From contig NC_058043.1 of NCBI RefSeq assembly GCF_020085105.1, forward strand, positions 18,949,667-19,013,666: a stretch of 64,000 nt of DNA, read 5' to 3'. Positions 1 to 45,646 of this stretch are shown piece after piece (within the stretch, counting starts at the first letter, position 1; the number at the start of each line of letters is the position of its first letter). The notes below the pieces were generated by a model. It saw only the letters and a list, made by a program, of their open reading frames with translations. It ran no database searches and was not told the origin of the DNA. Origin of the DNA: Siniperca chuatsi. Taxonomy: Eukaryota > Chordata > Actinopteri > Centrarchiformes > Sinipercidae. Made by a program: the position numbers and the translations under genes.

Positions 1-364
1 AAGATGATATGTCTGGTTCTGCTGCACCGATTTTTGTACTTTTTTTTTTAACTATCCATTTTGAGTCTGGCAATGCTAAGGAGTGCAATGCTAAATCGGT
101 GGAGTACTTCTTTAAGGGAAGACCACAAGAATATGAAGATAAATGAAAAGATTCATTCAAAAGAAACTCTGCATGAAACCACCAAGTCAAATTATTTTCT
201 CACTGTCAGTGTCAACACAACTCAGACCTGTACACCCATATGACATCGTGCTTAGGCCAAGAATAACATGTAAGGTTTTTTTTAAATTGAAAGGCATCAC
301 CCTTTGAAGAGTTACAACATTTTGAGAATTACACTAAGTTGTCTGTACGGTAAATATGAAGCTA

Positions 365-852
365 CATCCAGCAACCGGTTAGCTTAGCTTAGCATAAAGA
401 CTGAAAATGGGGGAAACAGCTAGCCTGGCTTTGTCCAAAGGTTAAAAAAAAAAAAAAAAAAAAAAAAAATCCGCCTACCAGCACCTCGAAAAGCTCACTA
501 ATTAACAAGTATATTTCATTTGTTTCATCTGTACAAAAACTAAAAGTGAAAAAACTGGGAGCACTAATGTTGTGGAGTCTCCGCATCCAAGAAATAGGTA
601 CATGCTAGCTAGGTACATGTGCTCATGTGTTAATTAGTGAGCTTCAGAGCTGCCGGTAGGTGGATTTTGTTACCTGCAGAAAAATCCAGGCTAGCTGTTT
701 CCCCCTGTTTCCTGTCTTTATGCTAAGCTAAGCTAATTAGCTGCTGGTGGTAGCTTAATCTTTATCCTACACACATCAGAGTGGTATCAATCTTCTCCTC
801 TGACTCTCGGCAAAAAAGCAAATAAGTGTATTTCCCAAAATGTCCTTTAAGA
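365..852. repeat. Fold-back repeat of the TTAGCTTAGCTTAGC family
   Basis: Two inverted arms, about 365-510 and 629-750, carry the same blocks in opposite orientation: 'GTTAGCTTAGCTTAGC', 'GGGGGAAACAGCTAGCCTGG', 'ATCCGCCTACCAGCACCTC' and 'AGCTCACTAATTAAC'. A run of about 27 A interrupts the left arm. A right tail (751-852, 'GAGTGGTATCAATCTT' ... 'AAGCAAATAAGTGTATTTCCC') recurs at 27545-27645 and 52963-53057. I know this family as abundant in percomorph genomes. No coding capacity; probably a non-autonomous DNA element. Confidence 0.8.
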
Positions 853-2330
853 TAATATCCAAAAAACATTTCATCAACATCTTAACATCTGAGACGATTT
901 CTTATTGCGACCAAATACTTTGCTTACTGATGAAAAGATTATTTCCTAACAATTCTCTGTGACATGAAAAGATATGAGAAATAATATTCTAGATAAGATT
1001 CTACAAACAGTAGAACACCAGTCACATTACACAACATATGCTATAACTGCCTCATATTTACAGTTACATTTATACAAACGTGAGCCAGCGCCTTGCAACA
1101 AAATCGCAAGAAGTAAATTCCTGAAAACTGTAAGACTACAAACCAAACAAAATCCTAAAAACCTTTAAACAATTAAATCTAAATCTCATCATCACTTTGC
1201 CATCTTTCATTCACGTCTGCGGTTCACTGATTCATCAAACTGATCAAAAGACACTGAGCTGGGGCATAGGCACAGCATTTTAACTTGCCACACAACATGA
1301 ACAAACTAAATGATAAAGGGTAAATGCTTCTCTCGCTCTCTGTGTTAATTGGCTTTGACCTTTTAAAAAAAACAGTCAGGCGCCAGGACATCTCTAATTT
1401 TCCACTCGTGCAACCAGAGATGAAGCTTGTTTCATGAAGCACATTATCTGACAATGAGCCTTCATTCAATACAAAACAGACACAGATTTTATCGAGTATA
1501 TTACACATTATCGTTATTGTCACCTCAGTTTTTTGTTTATTACAGAAAAAACTGGTGTGATAATAAATAGCACAATGTCTCCACACATGGATGAGTATGT
1601 TAAATTACTTTCTTGCATACAAAAATACATACAATTTAATTCCGACATTCAATATATCCCCAATAGTGACAGATCTACACATACATGAGTGCACATTAAT
1701 TCAAACCTGTTTCGTCCACTGACCTGTGGCAGCTGAAATTACATCAGAAAACATATCTGAGAAACCCACAAAGGATTTGAATGCTAAGTGATTTTATGTT
1801 AACTGGATAGTTTTACAACAGATTAAAGTGGCTAACTCAGCCTGCTCGCCCACAATATCTCTATCTCAACTGCATGCGGTCACACTCTCCATCATACAGA
1901 GGAAAGGAGTTGTAGGGAAATTATGTTTTAAGCATAGCTCTTGTGTTTGTGTGTGCCTGCAGCTACCAAGAAATCAGCTGGACAGGGGTGCAGATCAGCA
2001 TGCTAGGATGTTACCACATGTCATGGAATCAATCTGTTATTCTCTCTTTCTTTCTGACTTTTATCACAATGCACCGAGTCATCTAACTGCTGCCTTCACA
2101 TTTCAAGAACCTTTAAGAACAACCACTACCTCCATCCTGTTCTAATTTGCTCTTAGAGTGCCATTTAAAGGCTGAATGCCCTTTCCACTAATATGATGGA
2201 TTTGCTGCCAGGGGTGAGAGGCGGTGTGTGATGCACTGATTACTAAAAGTAATCGCAGCGAGAGAGCGCCAAAAGATCCAGGCTTGGGAGGTTTGCGGGG
2301 GTGTCAACGAGGGGATATGATGGTCAGACA
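853..2330. other. crbn 3' UTR and downstream sequence
   Basis: No gene, RNA or element recognised. The part next to the stop codon is presumably crbn 3' UTR. Reading frames here are short and lack domain signatures. Confidence 0.4.
1536..1541 (-). promoter_or_regulatory. crbn: Possible crbn polyadenylation signal
   Basis: On the minus strand this is AATAAA, about 790 nt past the crbn stop codon, a plausible 3' UTR length. Other A+T-rich hexamers occur nearby, so this is only the best candidate. Confidence 0.3.
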
Positions 2331-11780
<9,450 letters not shown>

Positions 11781-11848
11781 ATCCTTGTGTTTACAATACT
11801 AACTCTTCTTCTACGGCATCTTCAGTGTGCAGCATCACGACGGACCCC

Positions 11849-11863
11849 GCGCGCCCCCTGGCG
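11849..11863 (-). promoter_or_regulatory. CTCF-like site at the crbn promoter
   Basis: The minus strand reads CGCCAGGGGGCGCGC, containing the CTCF core CCAGGGGGCGC. It lies about 70 bp upstream of the crbn start codon in a short CpG-rich patch. Occupancy is inferred from motif match only. Confidence 0.45.
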
Positions 11864-12112
11864 AAGCGTCACGACTCAAAACGGGTTCAATTATGCGGAT
11901 CAAAATAATCCACTGAGATTATGTCTCTGGTCCCCAAACTTTTTCTATCATGTCCCCCATCTTTTTAATTCATGTAACCTTTGTTGTAGTCCATGTTTTG
12001 CCCTCCTGTAGTGACACCGCCCCCCACACCCACACAGTTGTAAACCAGTACTCCTTTTATGACAAAAATCACTGCTCCCTGTTGGATGGTGATTGAATCT
12101 TAAGTAATCAAA

Positions 12113-12374
12113 GATGGTAAGTAACTAAGTACATTTACTCTGTACTCTTGTACTTAGGCACAATTTTGAGATACTTGAGTATTTCCATTTATGCTACTTC
12201 TACTTTTTACGCCACTACATTTATCTGACAGCTACTCGTTATAGTTACTTTGCAGATTAGAGGCTATTCTGCCTGCATAATGAGTACGTTTTCTGATACT
12301 AAAAGTACATTTTGCTGATAAAAATAAAATTTTAAATGCAGGACTTCTACTGTAATCTACTTACATCACTACTA
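12113..12374 (+). repeat. AGTACATTTACT family element, truncated
   Basis: Starts 'GGTAAGTAACTAAGTACATT', continues 'TACTTGAGTATTTCCATTTA' and ends 'CAGGACTTCTACTGTAATCT'. It parallels the copies at 34904-35225 and 44378-45120 but lacks their outermost AGTGGTGGAAA end and much of the interior. Non-coding. Confidence 0.75.
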
Positions 12375-13105
12375 GCTATTGATATTTATCACAAACAAAA
12401 GCATGACAGTCTCATATAGAGTAAACACACAGATGCAAGGCATACTGTATGTAGCCGTAGCATGCAGTTGGTGAGAATGAAGTGATGTGTTGGGCACAAA
12501 AAAACTCATCCAGTTTAGTTTTTCCTGGATGATACTATGATGAGGCAATCACTATTTTAATTAGTGCAGTTGAATTTATGACCATTATCCATTGCAATTA
12601 ACCCTAAATCATATGATAAACAGGTCAACTTCTCAGTACATGGAGAGTATTGTGCTGGCTCTGAACTGTAGCACGAAAATGTGTTAACTTACAGCTTTGA
12701 GTTTTCCCTCAAACTTGGCAAGTGGTAAAGGAATTTCATCACCAATTTTAGAGAACCAAAGGTTATTTGATAATTTAATTTATATCTGGCTCCAAATCCT
12801 TTGCAGTTAATGGCCATCCATGACCCAAAGAAATCACTAAACGCTTGGTACAAAGTAATTTTACACATTTCCAGTTTGAGTTCACATTTGGCTTCTTACA
12901 CCTGAAGTTAATGACAGCCAAATTGCGTAACTGACACTAGTCAGAAACAAGAGCTACGTATACACACGAAAATCCTTCCTCCATTGTGTTCAATACATTC
13001 ACATAATTCATATACACAGCACCTAGAGGCTAATGCTGTAATATCAGTCGAATAAATTAATCAAGAGGCTGAAACTTGTGGTAAAAATGTTTTTAACAGT
13101 GTTCA

Positions 13106-13111
13106 TTTATT
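13106..13111 (-). promoter_or_regulatory. rpl41: rpl41 polyadenylation signal
   Basis: AATAAA on the minus strand, about 263 nt past the rpl41 stop codon. Confidence 0.55.
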
Positions 13112-13373
13112 GTTCAATGAACCACATGACAGTTGTTGGTAAACGTATGTATCAAGTTCCATGAACAAAACAGCTGTAGTTCTGATGTTGACGAGATCCT
13201 TCCAGCATCTTTGCCATCTTCCAGTCAGACATTCACAGCTGGCTCCATGAGACGCGCAGTCGTATGAAGTCAGGGTTTAGGCCTTCGTTCCACTGATCGA
13301 GGCTCCACTTCAGCCAAATGCGTCAGTCATCTGGAGAGGCTCCGACGGGATCACAGCTGGCAGGGATGAGGGC

Positions 13374-14740
13374 TTACTTTGACCTCTGCCTCATCTTTCT
13401 CCTTTTACGCTTCAGCCTGTTGGGCAAAAACAGGTTTGCTGCTCAATGTCCATTCAATACAGTGCATAAACCTAGATTCATTAGGAAACCACACGTCATA
13501 AATGAATGGCATCGATCCCTGAGCAAGGACCTGATCATTTAGGGATTTAATGGCCAATTTAAAAGAAAGTGAACCAAGAGGTTGTGAGTGGAAAGCAATA
13601 TATTGATTGTCATCTCCAATCAGTGCTGTCTCGGGTTCAGTACATTCCAGAGGGCCCTAAACCTGCCTTTTAGCTCACAGTTCAAGACTTCACTTTGCCA
13701 TAACAATGTCAATCCACTTCAAATATTGCAGTATAAATGCAGATTTTTACAGTTTGTCACATTTTACCATTCAAGAAACTGCAAGAACCCTGCTTCCTTG
13801 GTAACTTTCAAAAGACTCTCCTCATAGGTGATAAATGGTTGTGTTTCAAAGCCATGTCGAGGAAACAGGTGGCTGACATCGACTTAGAAGAGAATCAAGC
13901 CATTTTAAAATCATGGGTTGTTAAGTGGAATATTGTCTCTAAAATTTAAGTTGTACTGATGTTCACATGGACCCTTTGCAAATATTAACATGGATCCATA
14001 ACATGTTTGAGGCTATATACATATTTGTGGCATAGTCCTGCCTTTATACTATTAACTTTAGTAAATTATGCTTCTGCATTAAACACAGACATCTTTACAG
14101 GATTGGTTGGACTGTAGTATACTGATCACATACGTGGGGACTTTAGCTATTATATATACACACACACACACACACACGTCAAAATCCTTAAAGATAGCTT
14201 CTGGCAACTAAGGATATGTATAAAGAAAGGTGGACCGTCAATTCTGCTTACCTGCGCATACGCTTCTTCCTCCACTAGAAGACAAGCGAGATATTTATTA
14301 GTGTACAGTAAAAGTCTAACATTGCCATGTGTGCCTTCCCACTTATTGAGAAAGACAACCGTGTACCATGATGCAGAGAAACTACTGCTTGGACTCCGCA
14401 CTACAAACTACACTGGTAATGAAGACATTTAACAATAATGTTAGTCGTCCCAACAGAACTGGACCTTTACCATATGCACAAAGCTTCCCCGGCTCTGCAG
14501 GCCTTCCTGCAGCAGTAGCATTTACACTACTTTTCACATCTCGTATCAATAGTTAAAAGTCCATGTTATTAAGCAGTGTTAGAATGACTTTGAGATACAT
14601 AGGACAGAAACATTTAAAGCCACTAGACAATGTAAAGAAGCACGGGGGGTGTTACTCAGGTGCTAGCTAGCAGCATTGACTGGAACAGGAAGAGGATATA
14701 AAACACAGAGACTGGCTGGTTAACTTACCTTGGCTCTCAT
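13374..14740 (-). CDS. rpl41: Ribosomal protein eL41 (RPL41), 25 residues in three exons
   Basis: The smallest eukaryotic ribosomal protein, an almost wholly basic single helix at the subunit interface. Coding exons are 14729-14740 (MRAK), 14252-14274 (WRKKRMR plus two bases) and 13374-13416 (ending RQRSK and TAA). All have GT-AG borders: CAAG|GTAAGT, CTAG|TGG, GCAG|GTAAGC, ACAG|GCTG. The 78-nt frame gives 25 residues that appear identical to the human protein as I remember it. The start codon follows an upstream splice acceptor at 14753-14754, and a short non-coding exon of about 14852-14880 holds the 5' end. No exon is long enough to stand out as an open frame, so the gene is easy to miss. 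It lies next to pa2g4 as in human. Confidence 0.97.
14152..14176. repeat. (AC)n microsatellite
   Basis: Dinucleotide run of about 24 bases in rpl41 intron 2 (between the 14252-14274 and 13374-13416 exons). Confidence 0.95.
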
Positions 14741-14851
14741 CGTGTGGAGTTTCTGTGAAAATTAAGCAAATAAAATTATTAGTGACTGCGGATGATTTGT
14801 AAATCTTACTGATTACTTTGGATACAGTTAGTAGAGAAGCGGCTTCGATAC

Positions 14852-14880
14852 CTCAAAGCGAGAAGAGCAACGGAAAGAGG
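14852..14880 (-). promoter_or_regulatory. rpl41: rpl41 TOP start and non-coding first exon
   Basis: The minus strand begins CCTCTTTCCG at 14880, a 5' terminal oligopyrimidine (TOP) tract of the kind shared by vertebrate ribosomal protein mRNAs, 30 bp from the TATA box. The exon ends at TTGAG|GTATCG. The exact start base is inferred. Confidence 0.65.
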
Positions 14881-14902
14881 ATATGACGAAGAAAGAGGGC
14901 GG

Positions 14903-14910
14903 TATTTATA
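14903..14910 (-). promoter_or_regulatory. rpl41: rpl41 TATA box
   Basis: TATAAATA on the minus strand, with its first base 30 bp upstream of a pyrimidine tract that looks like the transcription start. Confidence 0.8.
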
Positions 14911-14917
14911 CAAGCGT

Positions 14918-14925
14918 TGACGTCA
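14918..14925 (-). promoter_or_regulatory. rpl41: Palindromic CRE in the rpl41 promoter
   Basis: A perfect TGACGTCA, the CREB/ATF consensus, lies 8 bp upstream of the TATA box. Location and perfect match make a regulatory role plausible. Confidence 0.65.
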
Positions 14926-15169
14926 TGTTCAAGCGCCAACTATTTTTTTATAGCTCGTTGGGAAATGTAGTCTAAGTGGTCAGGCGCGTGTATTTGTCTA
15001 CTCAAAGATAATTTTATTTGGATATGGCACCACAGTTTAATCTAATATCTACCATTTCAGTCTATGGACCTTTAACGAAGCTAGTCTATTATCCCGGAAA
15101 TAAACAGACCTGATGTTTTGTTTGAAAAGGTGGGTCTTTACATCCATGGCCTAGGCTACTGAATTAACT

Positions 15170-15955
15170 TTAAATTAAAAGTATGCTCGACTAAGATTGT
15201 TACAGTATAAATGGTTAATGAGAATATATATCACTCCAGTTAAATTAAATCAATATAATAGCAAAATCTCAGATTTGACAAAATGCACGGAGATGAAAGG
15301 AACACTATTTCATTGTGTCTGGCAATGCAGTAAGATCAAATCTTTTTGGGGAGGAGGTTAAAAAAGCAATAGAAAAGATTACCTTAAAATGTATTCCAAT
15401 GGATCCTGGGTTTCTTATTTTAGGGCTGTACCCAAAAGACCACAAGTATGCCAAAAGTGAACAAATAATGATAAATATGTTTCTCCTGCATGCCAAAAGA
15501 TCGATCGCAATGTTTTGGAACAGACCAAATGTTACACATTGGATTAGACAAATACTACTACTTTTCCTTTAGAAAGAGTGACGTAGGGTGTATATACGAA
15601 AAGGGAGCCAAAATACGTTTGAAAAGGTTTGGGGACCATTTACTGCTTTTGTGAAAAGTATGGATCTATCAGATGATGATGAAGAGGAGGGATGAGTACC
15701 TACTCCCTGATGGAAACCTCGAAATATTATTCTAAGCTCAATTTTGACTTTTATTTTAACATGCTCTTAGGATTTATGTATGTACAAAAGACTTTATGTC
15801 TGAGAAGTTGTTCTTTGTGACTTTAGTTCATTTGTGCCTCAGCATGCACTTTGGTTGTCAAGGCACCCATTTGTTTGTTTGTTGCTGTATACGTATCTAC
15901 ACATGTATGTATAAGATCATTTCTAATAAAAACATTGTGTAATGAATAAAGGAAA
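15170..15955 (+). mobile_element. L1-clade LINE, decayed 3' end of ORF2
   Basis: The plus strand reads, across frame breaks, fragments typical of the far C-terminus of L1/Tx1 ORF2: KGTLFHCVWQC, KIKSFW, LYPKDHK, SIAMFWNRP and FEKVWGPF. A short acidic end (SDDDEEEG) and a stop near 15693 follow, then a 260-bp A+T-rich 3' tail finishing near two AATAAA hexamers. Reverse transcriptase and endonuclease domains are missing (5' truncation). Recognition is from the conserved HCVWQC and MFW motifs. Inactive. Confidence 0.8.
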
Positions 15956-18016
15956 CTTAATCTGCTGATGAGGATTGCGTGATATGGTCAAAAGCTCCAG
16001 CAGCCTAGTTACTAAATTGACTTTGAGATGAGATTTGTTTTGTCAAATATCAAACATTTCTTTCTAATTGATCATAGAATAACTTCTCTAACCTGATTTA
16101 TGCACAGAACCATCCTGATGCTTAGGAGAGGGCGATATAAATAAAATCCTCTTTCGAGGTAGGCCTATAAGTAATTTATACTGTTATTGATCGTGATGAG
16201 GTAAATTCGTTGGAAAGTCAATCAAATAACCAGGCAGGAATGTCAGTTTTTGTTAAATCCACCAAATGAAAATACCCACAAAACCACATTACTTCATTAC
16301 ATTGATTCAAAAATCAACATCTAAATATCTAATGTTGCAATAGTGTGGGAAATTAACTTTTTAAAATGTCAACATCTACCAGCCACTTTCATTTTTACCA
16401 GGATTTGGCTGATGCTAATTTCCCACCCTGAATAAAGACTTTCTGGCAAAGACACCATCATTTCTGAACTTAAAACCTTCACTTTGGACTTAAGTAGGCA
16501 AGCAGTCAGTCATAATATTTCATTGCAGACATTTCCAATACTGAACTTTGACAAAAACCTTCAGAGGAAACAAACAAGTGTATGAAAATGTTTTTATTTC
16601 ATTAGATGTAAAGTTCCATTGCCCACTAACTGAGCTACAAAGCAGGACTTTACTTTTCTCAACATATTTGACTGTTGACAAATCTGACCCAACACTTTTT
16701 CAGACATGGAAATCAAACTCAGACCTGAAATGATCTCTTAGTGGTCCAACTCTACAGAAGACACCCATAAAACCGTTTTTTAAAGCATGATCAGCTTTAG
16801 TTTCCATGCTTCACAAGACTAATGATGTAGTAAAGCAAGTAACAGGTTTCACTAATAGAAAAGTTTTTCAAAATTGGAACGTATAGATCTTTTCATAAAA
16901 TTCAAGTGGGGAATGGCAGTAAATATAGCAGTTTTGTTCCCTAAAATCAAGCTCATTACAGCTATTCTTGTATACTTAAAATATTCCAGTCTTCTGCTCA
17001 GGTTATTGCTTTAAAAAAAACCTAGTGTGGTTAAAACATTGTAGTTTCAGCCAAAAATGTGGTTGGGCCTTGATGATAGAAGAGTAACCATAAACCCCCA
17101 CTACATTAACTCAGAAGCAGACGCCATCTTTTATATTACCATCCCTGTAATAACTGTCATTTACTTGTTATATTTTTTAGCTAGTCATTTCACGAGTGAC
17201 ACAAGTTTTATCATTTAACCCTTTACTGCATGGTGTAGTTAAGAAAATAATTGCTTTAATTAAAATGTTTTTAAATGCTAAAAAGGACTCAGCTGTTTGA
17301 TAATGTACTAGATGACTATCATCGTCATCCCTTGCGATTCTCACATGTAAGAGGGAACAAAGTGCTTGTTCCAATAAAATATCTGGATATTTCTTTTTAG
17401 CATAACCTTTTGTTTACATATAAACAAGTTTAGATAACTTGTTATATCTTTGTTGCCAAATGGAAACAACATGTGACAAGTCAGTCGAACCATCCCATTC
17501 AAGCAACAGGCGACTCCATGGTGGCCTCAGATACACAATGCCTTAGAGAAAGAAATACTAAGAATATGATCAAAGTTTCCTTCACCCACAGTTGGATGTC
17601 AAAACTACAGACTGATCCACTCCCATTAATGCCCACTGTAAGCTTCAGTTTTACTTAAAAAAAGGAAACATTTCAGTTGCAAATAACAAACATGAAGAGG
17701 ACCAAAAGATGTAAAAACGAACAAAGCCACCAGTAGCACACTTACCATTTGGCAACAAGTCTTTTCAAAAATGTAAAACTAATTTCCTACTCAAGTTAGA
17801 GAAGAAAAAGCAACACCGTTTCAATTAATGCAGTAAAGGGTTAAGGATCCATGTAGGATCTTTAAATATGCAGCTGATTCCAAAGTTCTTAAGAATTCAT
17901 CAGTTTAATCTGAAATCAACTATTAGGTGTATAATGGGCAGATAGTTGGGGGCAATTTGTTGTGTTTTCTCTTGCTTCTCTTTGGGGTCTTGCATGTGTG
18001 GAAAGGCAGTATTTAT
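15956..18016 (-). other. pa2g4: Probable pa2g4 3' UTR and spacer
   Basis: No coding exon recognised. An AATAAA on the minus strand at 16593-16598 would give pa2g4 a 3' UTR of about 1.4 kb, similar to the long mammalian one. Another AATAAA lies directly at the stop codon (18012-18017). From 15956 to about 16570 I see nothing specific. Confidence 0.35.
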
Positions 18017-23650
<5,634 letters not shown>

Positions 23651-23747
23651 AATGCAGGGATGCTCTGCCTCGTGTGGCATACTTGTAGATGCTTTGTGTG
23701 GCACTGGCTGCAGTAAACATATCAAGTCGCTGTTTCCATTTTGTATT

Positions 23748-24060
23748 AAAGGACAGGTTCGCATTTTTTTCATGTTTGTCTTAAAACAATAGTCAGGTGC
23801 CCATATGGACATTTAAACTGGAAACAGAATCATTCCTCCTGTCTATATTGGCTGGTGATGGGCAAAGCAGTGTACTGAATCATAAGGATCGGTTCGTTCA
23901 AAAGATTCGTTCACCGATTCCCACTCACTGAACTGAACCACGGCTCAGCTCGACAACTAGTAAACTGAGAACGGTCGTTTGTGAGGGATAAGCCAATGAG
24001 CGGAGAATTTGGTTGGATAAAGATACCGTTTGCAGGAAACTTCAACTTACAGGAAACTTC
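23748..24060. repeat. Fragments of two dispersed repeats
   Basis: 23748-23856 ('AAGGACAGGTTCGCATTTTT' ... 'CATTCCTCCTGTCTATATTG') resembles a common percomorph element. 23875-23970 holds 'GGATCGGTTCGTTC' / 'AAGATTCGTTCACCGATTCC', a second familiar fish repeat. Both appear truncated and non-coding. Identification rests on recognition. Confidence 0.5.
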
Positions 24061-24370
24061 CTAATTTACAGAATCATGTATTGCATTATTTAGAGATCCC
24101 ACTAGAGACAACCAAACATAATCCACCTGTAAACCCCATGAGATGCACAAAGGTATACTGCAGGCTGTATTACCAACCAGGAAAAGTGGGCAACTGCCTG
24201 TTCAATCTGACTAAGTGCAAATTTGTTTGGGAATATGCACCACTAAATCACAATATCTTTATTGCATTCACAAGGTACACATTCCCAATTACATTTGTGT
24301 TTGAATAAATTACCACAAATGAATGTAGTACGAGAGACTGCAGCTAGTGTTATAGCAGTTATAACAAAGC

Positions 24371-25492
24371 CTTGTAGCACCCAATAATGTAATAATTTCC
24401 TGAAAATTGAATAACATTTGCACTTAACTTGATCGAAAATGTAATAAAACCGAATAATGTAATAACTTGACCAATAATGTATTAAACTTGTCCTGACTAG
24501 TATTGTAATAACAATTTTCTCTTCTTAACTCAAGGTAGCATATTCATAGAATTAAATCTGTTCCTGTCTCTACCACATAATGTTAAAAATAATAATAATT
24601 GTGGTATAGGCAATTCCGCACCAGTAGATGGCATAATTGAACATAATTGAATTGCAATAGCCTATTCCACAATTATTATTTTTTAAATCAGCCTTATTGT
24701 CTCTACAGGCGCTCAGCAGTTGCGCTATTTTCCCGCGCTTGCCAAAACAATGAGGCTGTTCGCCCACAGTGAGATTCACAGCGCAAGGTGCACCAGACTT
24801 ATCAGGAAATAAATCACCAGGGGTGTAAAAAGTACCCAGAAACTGTACTTCAGTTAAAGCAGTGGTTTGTCGGGGTCCTCTTTAAAACTAGAAAATCCTT
24901 GATTGGATCAATAAGAATCACTGTTGACTCAGATGAAAAATAACATTTTCATGGAGAGTGAATCGACTGTTTTGCCTTCGTCGCTCGCTTGCGTGTAACA
25001 GCTTCTGCAGCTTTTGTCATCTTCTGATGGTGTCTGAAGATCCACTCTGGTCTAATGGACGATCCTTGCGCAGAGATCATGTGTATGTGCGGGTTCATTT
25101 CCCATTGATAGGGATTTTAATTTAATCTTTTTAGTCTTTACAACGTACCATTTGCCATCTGTTGTAAATTTCTAATTCTAAAGTGTCAAATGTTAGTGTT
25201 TTCAGTAAGCCAACAAGACACTAACAGTATTATAAAATTTGTATACTTGCACGCTCTACATTTCTGAGGGGAAAAAAGCACACCTTTTTGCATTATTACA
25301 TTATCTGTCAGCAGTTTTGAAAAAAAAAGGTATTACATTATCATTAAAAACGTTATTACAATATCAGTCAGGACATTTTATTACATTACTGGTCAGGTTA
25401 TTACATTATTGGGTTTTATTACATTTTCAATCAAGTTAAGTGCAAATTTTATTACATTTTCATGAAATTATTACATTATTGGGTGCTACAAG
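24371..25492. mobile_element. 1.1-kb non-autonomous element with ~150-bp terminal inverted repeats
   Basis: The left end begins CTTGTAGCACCCAATAATGT; the right end is its reverse complement (ACATTATTGGGTGCTACAAG). Complementarity continues inward for about 140-150 bp with drift, through 'TTGCACTTAACTTGAT' and 'AATAACTTGACCAATAATGT' on the left. The arms carry repeated TAATGTAATAA units. The interior (about 24515-25340) has no transposase-like frame. No clear target-site duplication flanks the ends as I bound them. Superfamily unknown. Confidence 0.8.
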
Positions 25493-26024
25493 CCTCCCTG
25501 TGTGTGTACTGTACATGAGTATTTGATAGCGACCCTGGAGATACACAGTTCATAGCGAGCAGGAGGAATAGTGGGTCAGTGGGGCCCACAGCTCAATTTT
25601 GAGAAAATTGTAGCAACATTTTCAGACCTTGAGAAAAAATGAACACAAGGTCCACTTACTAGCTTTTTAAAGAGCTTTCAACTCACAGTCTTCATAAGAG
25701 GATGGAGTGCTGAGAAAACTCTCCATGACAACTGAACAGACTCCATCCCCTGATGGAGGCTGTGAGATGTGGCTGAAAGCTCTGGAAAGAGATTTATTGA
25801 TGGAAATTTACGGAAATGTCACTATGACCAGCATAGGAACTGAAGCCATGGCCCAGGTGAGTTAACCAAATGTCTATAAGTCGACCACCTTACTGTTGTA
25901 ACGTTCATTATTAGACCTAACTGAGGAACATAACCTGCATTTCACACATTGCACACATGCCCAGGCTATTACTGGCAAGTTGGAAGAAAAGTTGGTACTT
26001 CAAAATAGAATAGAATAAAATATT

Positions 26025-26030
26025 TTTATT
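26025..26030 (-). promoter_or_regulatory. erbb3: erbb3 polyadenylation signal
   Basis: AATAAA on the minus strand, about 380 nt past the stop codon. Confidence 0.5.
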
Positions 26031-26408
26031 GAGTAGAAAATGTATTTCATATCACATCATTAAACGAGGTCTCAAAACATAAAAGTCCAAACGCCAAACA
26101 AATGCATTTGTTCTCAAAAACAAACTTTGTTCATTTCAAAATGTAAACAGAAAAATGTAGCTTGGAATCTGTTCATTTCTGTTAGTGTTTTCAACACTCA
26201 GTGCTATTATTTCTGGAAATGCCCCCAATCATAAGCCTAAATACGAGACATAATGTCAGCCTGTAACAGTCAACGAAGCTATGAAAAAGTCACACATGTT
26301 GGGTTTTTGAAATTGTGTCACAGGCTGCATTATTAACATGGCTTTTGATTGCGTTCCTATTTCGGGTCCTTCATGAATAAGTCTCAGAGGGGAGATTTAA
26401 AATGTTCT

Positions 26409-45646
<19,238 letters not shown>

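Larger units (their letters stand above)
11781..13105. other. Spacer between crbn and rpl41
   Basis: Contains the crbn promoter patch, a fragment at about 11930-12030 beginning 'CCCCAAACTTTTTCTATCA' that resembles the end of the hAT-like repeat at 36146, and one 'AAGTAACTAAGTACATTTAC' repeat. The remainder (12375-13105) shows nothing recognised. Confidence 0.5.

Noticed and set aside
15305-15496. Minus-strand frame over the LINE remnant
   Set aside because: The plus strand carries the L1 ORF2 signature; this is its shadow.
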